DNA of 12,727 nt from an uncultured Mycoplasmatota bacterium (GTDB taxonomy: Bacteria > Bacillota_I > Bacilli_A > RF39 > UBA660), in assembly GCA_900548695.1 (NCBI GenBank), contig URLC01000011.1:1-12727 (forward strand). Direction: 5' to 3'. This document shows, piece by piece, positions 1-6,321 of the stretch (position 1 is its first letter; every line of letters begins with the position of its first letter). Under the pieces are notes generated by a model that saw nothing but the letters and a program-made list of their open reading frames with translations, was not told the DNA's origin and did no database searches. Made by a program: the position numbers and the translations under genes.

Positions 1-60
1 AAAACACTGGTAAATAGTGTCAAATAAAGAAAGTTACAAGCAATGTATCTTTCTTTTTAT
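1..60. repeat. Left copy of 60-bp direct repeat
   Basis: This is identical base for base to 2812-2871. It contains two nested inverted repeats: ACACT (4-8) with AGTGT (16-20), and an 11-bp imperfect stem (26-37 with 45-56) followed by T residues. The repeat may extend left of the window. Confidence 0.9.
26..59 (+). terminator. Terminator-like hairpin inside left repeat copy
   Basis: AAAGAAAG (26-33) pairs with CTTTCTTT (49-56), then after one T-T mismatch TAC (35-37) pairs with GTA (45-47) around the loop AAGCAAT. A short T-rich tail follows. It would end transcription coming from left of the window. The stem is AT-rich, so strength is uncertain. Confidence 0.5.
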
Positions 61-220
61 ATCGCATTTTATTCAAATAATAAAAATTTAATATATGTAT
101 CAAAAATCATAAACCCGTACAATATATCTGATAAAATAATTATCTACAACATAAAGCAACCATTTAAGGTAACTATCAATACAATAGAAAGAACTTTTAA
201 AAAAAGTCAGTTAAAACTAT

Positions 221-226
221 TATAAT
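221..226 (+). promoter_or_regulatory. Possible -10 box for the secreted-peptide operon
   Basis: A perfect TATAAT lies 58 bp before the start of the first cassette gene, but no convincing -35 box sits 16-18 bp upstream. The rest of 61-283 is AT-rich and holds nothing else I can support. Confidence 0.3.
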
Positions 227-283
227 AAAATCGTAAGGGATTTGTTAGAGAGTTAATAAAAATGTAGTATTTAGGAGGTAAAT

Positions 284-694
284 ATGTCAAAGAAAATGAA
301 AAAAATAAAAATTGCAATAACAGCAATATTAGTTTTAGGTATAATGATATTACCTAATTCAGTAAATGCAGCATACGTTGATATGGCAAAGGAAGTAAGC
401 CATTATTCTGATACTGATACATACAGTATTAATAAAACAGTAGAAGGACAGCAAACAGTAAAAGTTACGGAAACCTATACACCTGCAACTAACCCTTGTC
501 CTAATTGTCAAATTACATTTAAGCCATACAGAGAAGGTTATGGTGGAGGAGAAGGTTTTACTGCAAAAATGGGTCAAACAAAAGCATTTGGTTTATCATC
601 TACTAAATATAAAGGTAAATATCATCTTACGTTAAGAAGATTTGACTTGACAGTATTACCAACAATGGTCCTATTTAGATGGACATATCAATAA
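284..694 (+). CDS. Small secreted protein, candidate bacteriocin-like peptide
   Basis: The 136-residue product starts with a basic stretch and a hydrophobic core (about residues 8-24) ending VNA-A, a typical signal peptidase I site after residue 29. The mature form would be about 107 residues, with only two cysteines in a CPNC motif (72-75). Other features are a glycine-rich YGGGEGF segment (86-92), a basic region (108-119) and an aromatic end, FRWTYQ. The start is fixed by TTAGGAGG eight bases before ATG. It heads an operon with a membrane protein and an ABC ATPase of immunity type, so a secreted antimicrobial or signalling protein is a reasonable inference. I do not recognise the family, and it lacks a clear match to lactococcin-972 or double-glycine leaders. 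CPNC could form a disulfide or bind metal. Confidence 0.6.
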   Translation: MSKKMKKIKIAITAILVLGIMILPNSVNAAYVDMAKEVSHYSDTDTYSINKTVEGQQTVKVTETYTPATNPCPNCQITFKPYREGYGGGEGFTAKMGQTKAFGLSSTKYKGKYHLTLRRFDLTVLPTMVLFRWTYQ

Positions 695-739
695 AATAAA
701 ATTTCAGCAAATCCTTTACATATTTATAAGAGGTGTAAT

Positions 740-1648
740 ATGAAAAAATTCATAAAAAGTAACATATTAATAATAGTGATACTACTAATTGTTGGAATTA
801 TTGTATTAAATGGTGATTATATATCATTAAAAGAATTTAAGCAAAATAATCTACATAAGCAAACTATGATACAAGAATGTAAAACAACTATAAAAACATC
901 AAATAATAAGGAAGAAATAAGTCTATGTAAAGAGGCTATAAAAAAAGAGAGCCCAGATTATGACTTTTATACTGTATTTACTGATGTTTTAGTATGGAGA
1001 GTTCAATTCATATATTATTTTGCTTTTCTAATAGTAATAGTTCCGCCATTACATAAAGTATGCAAAATTTTAAGAAATAAACTAATTATAAATTCAAATA
1101 CACGAGAAAGTTATAATTCGTTCTTAAAAAAGTTGTTTAAGACATCATATAAATATATATGGATTTTACCATTAATAACTCTAATTATGATGATACCACT
1201 ATTGATAAATACATCTCTAAATCCAGAATATAGTGTTCTAAACGGATCAAGTGGATGGTCGAGTAGCATTATATATTATCCTGGGTTGTTTATCATATCA
1301 TACCTAATATATATGGTTTTGGTATCAGTAACTTTTGTCAATATTTCTTTAATAGTTGCAAGATTTCAGCAGAAATTTATTCCTTGTATAATTTTGTCAT
1401 ATATTTTTTATTTTGCGATTGAAATTTTTTTGGAAACAGTTATAGGCATTCTATTATTCACAAACATTTTAAAAAGTAATTTTGGAATAATGTTTAATAT
1501 ATTAAATATATTTTCTTTTCACGATAGCTATGGAATTCCAACCTTGTTATTAATTAATCTTTGTTTTGCCCTGGTATCTTTTGGTTTTGTTTACCTAGCA
1601 TATGGAAACAAAGAAAAGTTAGTAATTCAATGTGAAAAAAACAAATAA
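740..1648 (+). CDS. Multi-pass membrane protein, likely transporter or immunity subunit
   Basis: The 302-residue protein has an N-terminal membrane helix (about 8-23), a hydrophilic loop with two cysteines (47 and 63), and further hydrophobic helices near 87-104, 139-157, 180-205, 213-240 and 266-288, giving about six spans. AGAGGTG sits before the ATG. It follows the secreted-protein gene by 45 bp and precedes the ABC ATPase by 11 bp, so it probably supplies membrane-domain function to that ATPase or acts as a self-immunity protein. The single N-terminal anchor, long loop and C-terminal bundle fit ABC-2-type permeases in bacteriocin operons only loosely. I recognise no specific family, and the role rests on position and topology. 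Confidence 0.6.
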   Translation: MKKFIKSNILIIVILLIVGIIVLNGDYISLKEFKQNNLHKQTMIQECKTTIKTSNNKEEISLCKEAIKKESPDYDFYTVFTDVLVWRVQFIYYFAFLIVIVPPLHKVCKILRNKLIINSNTRESYNSFLKKLFKTSYKYIWILPLITLIMMIPLLINTSLNPEYSVLNGSSGWSSSIIYYPGLFIISYLIYMVLVSVTFVNISLIVARFQQKFIPCIILSYIFYFAIEIFLETVIGILLFTNILKSNFGIMFNILNIFSFHDSYGIPTLLLINLCFALVSFGFVYLAYGNKEKLVIQCEKNK

Positions 1649-1659
1649 GGAGAAAAACT

Positions 1660-2307
1660 ATGACAATAGAAGTAAAAAACTTAAGTAAAAAATTTAAAAA
1701 AAATATAGTATTAGAAAATGTAAATATGAAATTAGAAAATAGCAATATTTATGGTTTAAATGGTAGAAATGGAGCCGGAAAAAGTGTTTTTCTAAAAATA
1801 CTATGTGGACTTTACAAACCAACAACTGGTGAAATTTTATTTAATGGAAAAAGTTATAATAAAAATAGTCTGCATATACCTAATATGCGAGCTTTAATTG
1901 AAAAACCTAGTTTTTTTCCTGAATTAACTGGTTATGAAAATTTACTATTGCTAGCTAAAATTCAAAATAAAATAGGTGATAAAGAAATAGAAGATAGTTT
2001 AAGAAAGGTTAATTTGTATTCAGAAAAAGATAAAAAGTATTCAGAATATTCCTTAGGAATGAAGCAAAAACTCGGAATAGCTCAAGTATTAATGGAAAAT
2101 CCTGATATCATTATTTTAGATGAACCATTCAATGGGATAGAAGAAAAAAGTGTAGAAAAAATCAGTGATATACTAAAAGAAGAAAAAAAGCAAGGTAAAC
2201 TAATAATAATTTCAACCCATATAAAAGAGGACCTTAATAACCTTTCTGATAAAATTTATTACTTTGACAATGGTCAAGTTTGTCTAAATAATCAGGAGAA
2301 AAACTGA
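1660..2307 (+). CDS. ABC transporter ATP-binding protein with E-loop (bacteriocin-immunity type)
   Basis: This 215-residue nucleotide-binding subunit powers a membrane transporter. Walker A is GRNGAGKS (35-42), the signature region is SLGMKQK (131-137, a variant of LSGGQ), Walker B is IIILDEP (150-156), and the switch histidine is H187 in IISTH. The Q-loop position reads ALIEKPSFFPELTGYENL, with Glu81 where most ABC ATPases have Gln. That E-loop is established as typical of LanF/NukF-type lantibiotic immunity ATPases and their relatives, which expel antimicrobial peptide from the producer's membrane. The start follows AAGGAG. Two membrane genes flank it, making a compact transporter operon with the secreted protein. 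ATPase identity is certain; peptide immunity is well supported inference, and general export remains possible. Confidence 0.9.
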   Translation: MTIEVKNLSKKFKKNIVLENVNMKLENSNIYGLNGRNGAGKSVFLKILCGLYKPTTGEILFNGKSYNKNSLHIPNMRALIEKPSFFPELTGYENLLLLAKIQNKIGDKEIEDSLRKVNLYSEKDKKYSEYSLGMKQKLGIAQVLMENPDIIILDEPFNGIEEKSVEKISDILKEEKKQGKLIIISTHIKEDLNNLSDKIYYFDNGQVCLNNQEKN

Positions 2308-2308
2308 C

Positions 2309-2785
2309 ATGAAATATGCTCTATTAAATTTATATCAGTTAATCAAAACAAAGTATCTATTAATTTCATTTATGTATTTAGGATTATACACAATTCTATT
2401 TATTACAACCAACGGTTTTCGTAGTAATCCCAGTTCATTCAACATAATGCTAGGATGTCCTCCATACGATTATAGCTTACAAGTTTTATGGACAATTTTT
2501 CAGGTTTCCTGTCATGTATATATAGTTTATAATTTTTTTTCCTGTGAACAGGATACATCATTAGAATATTTAATATTACGTGAATCATATCAAAAACTTT
2601 TTTTTAAAAAATTCATAATAATGATATGTGCAACCGTAATTACTAGATTCATCATTTTTTTAGTGACATATTTTTTCTATTATAAATTAATATCTTTCCC
2701 ATTAACCAGCTTTATATATAATATTTTAATATATATAGCAATTACTATATTAACTAGCATAGTAGTATATCATTTTTCTAAATAA
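2309..2785 (+). CDS. Short four-helix membrane protein, probable ABC permease subunit
   Basis: The 158-residue protein begins one base after the ATPase stop, so the two are probably translationally coupled. Hydrophobic segments lie near residues 16-36, 58-78, 100-122 and 134-155, with a loop containing CPPYDY between the first two. LanE/LanG-type immunity permeases usually have about six spans and 230-250 residues, so this is either a shorter type or a C-terminally truncated copy. It ends cleanly at TAA, 26 bp before the second direct repeat. That is consistent with truncation at a cassette edge but does not prove it. It presumably pairs with the ATPase and the 302-residue membrane protein. 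Confidence 0.6.
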   Translation: MKYALLNLYQLIKTKYLLISFMYLGLYTILFITTNGFRSNPSSFNIMLGCPPYDYSLQVLWTIFQVSCHVYIVYNFFSCEQDTSLEYLILRESYQKLFFKKFIIMICATVITRFIIFLVTYFFYYKLISFPLTSFIYNILIYIAITILTSIVVYHFSK

Positions 2786-2811
2786 TAATCCAAAAAGGTA
2801 GAATTATTAAT

Positions 2812-2871
2812 AAAACACTGGTAAATAGTGTCAAATAAAGAAAGTTACAAGCAATGTATCTTTCTTTTTAT
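2812..2871. repeat. Right copy of 60-bp direct repeat
   Basis: This is identical to 1-60. It starts 26 bp after the last cassette gene and ends 23 bp before the hydrolase start. TTACAA (2845-2850) and TATGTT (2869-2874) at 18-bp spacing could be a weak promoter straddling its right edge. Confidence 0.9.
2837..2870 (+). terminator. Terminator-like hairpin inside right repeat copy
   Basis: This is the same imperfect 11-bp stem and T-rich tail as in the left copy. It is well placed to end transcription of the ABC operon before the hydrolase gene. Confidence 0.5.
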
Positions 2872-2894
2872 GTTATTATGAAATTGGTGATAAT

Positions 2895-3764
2895 ATGAGC
2901 AAAATAAGTATAAAAGATGAATTCGGAACTACTGATACATATAAATTATTTCGTACAGTTTATGAAATAATTCATCCAACAATTTCCAAAAAAAATATAT
3001 CAAACTATAAAATAATAGTAAAAGAAGACTTAATACCATTAAGAATTTTTTACCCTAAAAAAATATCAAAAATAGAAAAAATAGTGATATATATTCATGG
3101 AAGTCTAGAAATTAGTAATAATCTTAAAAATTATACTGAAGTTTGCCAAAAAATAGTAGAAAACACTGATGCCTTATTAATAGCACTAGATTATGAATCA
3201 AAAGAGTATCAGGAACTCACTAAATCATGTATAAATACAATAAATTTTCTAATAAAAGAACTAAATAAAATTAATATAAGCAGTAATAATATTACCGTAA
3301 TGGGTGATTCACTAGGAGCAAGTCTATTAGCAAGTGCATTAAGTAACGCTGAAAATTATATTAAAAAACAAATTCTACTGTATCCAGCCCTAAACTTGAC
3401 TTGGAAAAATATCGATAAATACCCATCGTTAACACAAAGTAAAGAAATTGATATTGAAACATTAAAAAAGTTAGATAATTATCAAAAAAAATATATAAAT
3501 GAAAAAGAGTATACATCACCACTAGACATTGAAAATTATGATAAATGGCCTACGACTTTAGTAATTACAGGAGATTTAGATCCTCTACGCGATGAAGGAA
3601 AACTATTAGGAAAAAAACTAAAAAACGCTAATAAAAAGAGTAAAGAAGTAAATATAAAATTTGCGACGCATGGGTTCCTTAACGGAAAAGATGAAGAGTC
3701 TATTGAAGAGTGTATGAAAGAAATAAATAAATTTATCTTAAAAGATACGAATAGGAGTGATTAA
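2895..3764 (+). CDS. Alpha/beta hydrolase, HSL/esterase-like
   Basis: The 289-residue cytoplasmic protein has the alpha/beta hydrolase landmarks. The nucleophile elbow is GDSLG (137-141, Ser139), the acid site is GDLDPLRDE (Asp229), and the catalytic histidine is in ATHGF (His259). The strand and oxyanion motif IVIYIHGS (63-70) replaces the usual HGGG of the hormone-sensitive-lipase group. Order and spacing fit an esterase or lipase of the alpha/beta hydrolase fold-3 type, acting on a small ester or acyl substrate that cannot be named from sequence. No signal peptide is present. The ATG is preceded by the modest ribosome site TTGGTGAT. It ends one base before the DUF1003 start, so the two genes are likely co-transcribed. 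Confidence 0.85.
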   Translation: MSKISIKDEFGTTDTYKLFRTVYEIIHPTISKKNISNYKIIVKEDLIPLRIFYPKKISKIEKIVIYIHGSLEISNNLKNYTEVCQKIVENTDALLIALDYESKEYQELTKSCINTINFLIKELNKINISSNNITVMGDSLGASLLASALSNAENYIKKQILLYPALNLTWKNIDKYPSLTQSKEIDIETLKKLDNYQKKYINEKEYTSPLDIENYDKWPTTLVITGDLDPLRDEGKLLGKKLKNANKKSKEVNIKFATHGFLNGKDEESIEECMKEINKFILKDTNRSD

Positions 3765-3765
3765 T

Positions 3766-4299
3766 ATGGAAAGAAAAAGAACAAAAAAAGAAATAGTAAA
3801 GATGTTGCTTAGAAATAGTGAATTAGAAGAACAAGACGAAGAAGAATTATTAGATTTATTAATTGATCAACCAATTTCAATAGATGTTGACAAACAAGAA
3901 GAAGCAAAAATGACTAAAGGTGATAAAATAGCCGATAAATTAAGTGAAGTAGCTGGTAGTTGGACATTCATTATCATATTTATTCTATTCTTATTAGCCT
4001 GGATTGGTTTAAACACTTTTATATTAACTGGTGATAATGCTATTGACCCATACCCATTTATTCTGTTAAACTTAGTATTATCATGTATTGCAGCAATCCA
4101 AGCACCTATCATTATGATGAGTCAAAATCGTCAAGCAGAAAAAGACAGTTTACGAAACCAAAATGATTATCGTACAGACTTAAAAAGCGAATTAATTCTT
4201 GAAGCATTACATGACCATATGGAACTAATATTAAAAAATCAAAAACAGATAATAAAATATTTAAAAGAAAATGAGGAATCAAAAAGTGAACAAAAGTAA
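3766..4299 (+). CDS. DUF1003 family membrane protein
   Basis: The 177-residue protein carries the DUF1003 pattern: GDKIADKLSEVAGSW (52-66), a first membrane helix (66-84), a second (97-117), then AIQAPIIMMSQNRQAEKD (110-127) and a charged, probably coiled, C-terminal tail. DUF1003 proteins are inner-membrane proteins of unknown function in many bacteria. An in-frame GTG nine bases upstream exists, but AGGAG (3753-3757) is correctly spaced for the ATG at 3766 and overlaps that GTG, so ATG is chosen. The acidic N-terminal 50 residues precede the core domain. The gene follows the hydrolase by one base and overlaps the lipoprotein gene downstream. Confidence 0.9.
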   Translation: MERKRTKKEIVKMLLRNSELEEQDEEELLDLLIDQPISIDVDKQEEAKMTKGDKIADKLSEVAGSWTFIIIFILFLLAWIGLNTFILTGDNAIDPYPFILLNLVLSCIAAIQAPIIMMSQNRQAEKDSLRNQNDYRTDLKSELILEALHDHMELILKNQKQIIKYLKENEESKSEQK

Positions 4300-4813
4300 T
4301 TTTTTTAAAATTTGTTTAATAGTAATTGCTACCATATTGTTAGCGGGTTGTAGTAATAGTGAAGAAAACAATCAATCATCAAATAACTTCATTAATAGTG
4401 GAATTTCAACAGAAGATACTAGCAATATGCAAAAATTAAACTGTACTAGAGAAGCAAACGCTGGCGCAGGTATCGATGTAGATTTAAATTATGAAGTATA
4501 TTATCAAGGAGAATATATCAAAATACTTCATTCAATGGAATCTGTAACTACAGAAAATCAAGAAACACTAGATGAATATGAAACTGCCTATAAAAATATT
4601 GCCAAAAATTATGAAGGATTAAAATACTACGATCAAACAGTAACTAGAACAAATAATAAAGTAAATAATGATACTGTAATTAATTATGGTAAAATAGATA
4701 CAAATAAGCTTCTTGAAATTGAAGGAGAAGAAGATAACATTATTAAAGATGGTAAAGTAAAGCTAGATGACTGGTTAAATTTTGCTAAAAAATTTGGAAC
4801 TAAATGTGAATAG
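4286..4813 (+). CDS. Surface lipoprotein, DUF1307/YehR-like
   Basis: The 175-residue product starts with a short basic segment, a hydrophobic helix and the lipobox LLAGC (Cys22), so it should be lipid-anchored outside the membrane. After a Ser/Asn-rich linker, the 130-residue domain has an extracellular mixed alpha/beta look, with Cys53 and Cys174 able to form a disulfide. The pattern Y-K-N-I-A-K-N-Y-E-G-L followed later by INYGKID resembles DUF1307 (YehR) lipoproteins of unknown function; that match is from memory. I chose GTG at 4286 because GAGGA (4273-4277) is eight bases upstream. An ATG at 4271 would add five residues but has no ribosome site. It overlaps the DUF1003 gene by 14 bp. Confidence 0.75.
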   Translation: MNKSNFFKICLIVIATILLAGCSNSEENNQSSNNFINSGISTEDTSNMQKLNCTREANAGAGIDVDLNYEVYYQGEYIKILHSMESVTTENQETLDEYETAYKNIAKNYEGLKYYDQTVTRTNNKVNNDTVINYGKIDTNKLLEIEGEEDNIIKDGKVKLDDWLNFAKKFGTKCE

Positions 4814-4822
4814 TTTCAATAC

Positions 4823-4897
4823 GTTCGAGTAGTTCAATGGATAGAATCTCTCCCTCCGACGGAGATGATATGGGTTCGACTCCCGTCTCGAACACCA
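4823..4897 (+). tRNA. tRNA-Arg (anticodon CCG)
   Basis: The acceptor stem GTTCGAG pairs fully with CTCGAAC. The anticodon stem TCTCC/GGAGA encloses the loop CTCCGAC with anticodon CCG, reading CGG. The T arm is ATGGG/CCCGT around TTCGACT, and CCA is encoded at 4895-4897. It begins only 9 bp after the lipoprotein stop codon. Confidence 0.95.
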
Positions 4898-4900
4898 CAT

Positions 4901-4974
4901 GCCGATATAGTTTAGTGGTAAAACAGGTCCTTGGTAAGGATCAGAGGACAGTTCAATTCTGTCTTTCGGCACCA
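4901..4974 (+). tRNA. tRNA-Thr (anticodon GGT)
   Basis: The anticodon stem GGTCC/GGATC encloses the loop TTGGTAA with anticodon GGT, reading ACC. The T arm is GACAG/CTGTC around TTCAATT. The acceptor GCCGATA pairs with TTTCGGC with one T-T mismatch, and CCA is encoded. It follows tRNA-Arg by three bases, so both come from one transcript. Confidence 0.93.
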
Positions 4975-5086
4975 TTATATAAAAACAGCAGTCATTTTTG
5001 ACTGCTTTTTCTTTTTATTTATCAAGGTAAACTTCATTTAAAGACAATTAAAGTGCTATTCTACGTACCACACGTATACCACAAAA
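4975..5086. other. Probable left attachment-site region
   Basis: Host genes end at tRNA-Thr and the integrase stop is at 5087, so the left junction should lie here or in the tRNA 3' end. ACGTACCAC (5064-5072) and ACGTATACCAC (5073-5083) form a near-tandem repeat that could be integrase arm-type sites. The core cannot be fixed without the right end. Confidence 0.4.
4987..5011. terminator. Two-way intrinsic terminator between tRNAs and integrase
   Basis: AGCAGTCA (4987-4994) pairs perfectly with TGACTGCT (4999-5006) around TTTT, followed by a T run on the plus strand. On the minus strand the same stem is followed by GTTTTT. It can end both the tRNA transcript and the converging integrase transcript. 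Confidence 0.9.
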
Positions 5087-6082
5087 TTAAATCTTATTTA
5101 CTTCCTCAATTAACTCAGAAATTAATTTATGTGTGTAAACTCTTTTTGTTAAATCAGATATTTTATGACCCATAATCAATTTTATACAATGGTCGTTAGC
5201 ATTTGCTCTGGCCATTAAAGTAGCAAAGGTATGTCTACAATCGTATGGACTGTGACTACCTAATCCCAGTTTCTTTACTTCTTTTTTGAATCTATGGTAG
5301 TATACATCTTCGCTTTTTATTTTTTCTAATATGTTAGAATTTATTGTTTTATGAAATATCTCAATAATTTTGTGGTTTAATGGAACAACTCTATTTCTGC
5401 CAGCTTCAGTTTTTGATCCAGTGACAAAATAGTCTTTGTGAATATCGCTTATTTTAAACAATTCTGCAGGTCTTACACCAGTATAAATGTTTATTATGAT
5501 TAAATCTATTATATCATTCCTATTTGCCCATAATAGGGCTATTTCCGCCTCTGAGAAAGGCTGATGTAGGGTAGAAGCCACTTGTTTACTAATATTTACA
5601 AATTTTGAAATATCAGAGCCAACTTTGATATTATTTCCTTTTGCAAATTCATACATTTGATGATATAGGTTTCTAATTCTATCCTGATAACCCGAACTAA
5701 CATTTGCTATTAATATAATGTTTTGTAAATCAGTTCTAGTAATATCGATAAATGGCTTATTTTCAATTTGCGCATAGTGTTTTCTAATAAATTTATATTT
5801 TCGTAAAGAAACTTCTGATATTCCAGTAGTTTCCTTATATTCATACCATTTATTATATAAGTATTTAAATGTAACATTGTTCATGTCTGTGTCAAAAGGT
5901 TTATCATGGTACTCTGCAAGTAATTGACGACCTTCTGCACGTGTTTTTGCGTATCCTACAGTCTTCCTAATAGGTTTTCCTTCGTCAGTCCAGCCAACGT
6001 GTATTTGTACTCTGTAGGGCTTTCTGCGTTTTGATTTTTTGTCAATTAATGATACTGTTCCATAAGATGTAGGATTTCTCAT
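5087..6082 (-). CDS. int: Tyrosine recombinase, phage integrase
   Basis: The 331-residue integrase joins and excises the element at its attachment site. The N-terminal basic beta region (1-60) resembles an AP2-like arm-binding domain, and a SAM-like core-binding domain spans about 68-160. The catalytic domain shows Arg204 (TGVRPAE), Lys224, Arg283 (YDCRHTF), His306 (MGH) and nucleophile Tyr316 (RVYTH). At the box II histidine position the residue is Tyr280 (YDCR rather than HDLR), a substitution tolerated in some family members. The start has GGAGGT five bases upstream. A terminator-like hairpin lies just before the gene, which would limit readthrough from the leftward lysogeny transcript. 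Its 3' end faces the tRNAs, as usual for elements using a tRNA locus as target. Confidence 0.95.
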   Translation of the reverse strand: MRNPTSYGTVSLIDKKSKRRKPYRVQIHVGWTDEGKPIRKTVGYAKTRAEGRQLLAEYHDKPFDTDMNNVTFKYLYNKWYEYKETTGISEVSLRKYKFIRKHYAQIENKPFIDITRTDLQNIILIANVSSGYQDRIRNLYHQMYEFAKGNNIKVGSDISKFVNISKQVASTLHQPFSEAEIALLWANRNDIIDLIIINIYTGVRPAELFKISDIHKDYFVTGSKTEAGRNRVVPLNHKIIEIFHKTINSNILEKIKSEDVYYHRFKKEVKKLGLGSHSPYDCRHTFATLMARANANDHCIKLIMGHKISDLTKRVYTHKLISELIEEVNKI

Positions 6083-6097
6083 ATTTTACCTCCTAAC

Positions 6098-6116
6098 AAA
6101 AAAGAGCATAGCTCTT
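6098..6116 (-). terminator. Terminator-like hairpin upstream of integrase
   Basis: Read on the minus strand, AAGAGC pairs with GCTCTT around TAT and is followed by four Ts. The stem overlaps the stop codon of the small basic protein gene and lies just before the integrase ribosome site, so it could attenuate int expression. Confidence 0.5.
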
Positions 6117-6321
6117 ATTTAAACATTTTAAATATATCTTCAAACCCAACAGTGGTTTTTTTATAAACTTTATTGTATACCGCTTTTTTAGGGTGTAGCA
6201 GTCCCATTCCTTTTTTTCCATATAAAGGATTAACTGCTTTTTTTATGGACCTCTTTGCTCTTCCAGTAGTTCGTGCTTTAAACATCTTTTTAACACTTGG
6301 AGTTCTAATTCCAATTTTCAT
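6115..6321 (-). CDS. Small basic protein of prophage lysogeny modules
   Basis: The 68-residue protein is highly basic, with the pattern IGIRTPSVKKMFKARTTG (3-20) followed by AKRSIKKAVNPLYGKKGMG (22-40) and a KKAVYNKVYKKTT segment. I recall the ARTTGRAKR...YGKKGMG pattern from small proteins of Bacillota prophages and mobile elements, often near integrases. I know of no assigned function. The charge suggests nucleic-acid or membrane binding. The start ATG overlaps the stop of the HsdR-N-like gene by one base (TAATG) with GAGGT upstream, so the two are probably coupled. Confidence 0.7.
   Translation of the reverse strand: MKIGIRTPSVKKMFKARTTGRAKRSIKKAVNPLYGKKGMGLLHPKKAVYNKVYKKTTVGFEDIFKMFK

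Larger units (their letters stand above)
1..2871. mobile_element. Candidate bacteriocin/ABC cassette bounded by 60-bp direct repeats
   Basis: An exact 60-bp sequence occurs at 1-60 and again at 2812-2871, and four same-strand genes lie between the copies. Beyond the second copy the sequence leads directly into an alpha/beta hydrolase gene, while beyond the first it diverges at once. This is the layout expected if a 2.8-kb unit had been inserted next to, or recombined into, a single pre-existing copy. No transposase or recombinase lies between the copies, so movement would depend on homologous recombination or an enzyme in trans. The window starts at the first base of the repeat, so its true left limit is unknown. 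The unit being mobile is inference. Confidence 0.4.

Noticed and set aside
1..60. Repeat as an integron attC site
   Set aside because: It has paired stems but lacks the GTTRRRY/RYYYAAC core boxes, and there is no integron integrase nearby.
43..225. 60-codon frame starting inside the left repeat
   Set aside because: It begins within the repeat's hairpin, has no ribosome site, and the product is low-complexity Ile/Asn/Lys of the kind AT-rich intergenic DNA yields.
2782..2809. TAATAAT/ATTATTA inverted repeat after the short permease
   Set aside because: It is only A-T pairs with a 14-base loop and no T tract; the hairpin in the following repeat is a better terminator.
3757..3765. GTG start for the DUF1003 gene
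   Set aside because: The GTG overlaps the AGGAG ribosome site that is correctly spaced for ATG 3766.
4775..4975. Minus-strand frame across both tRNAs
   Set aside because: It is the complement of the two tRNA genes and the lipoprotein end; such frames are a known annotation artefact.
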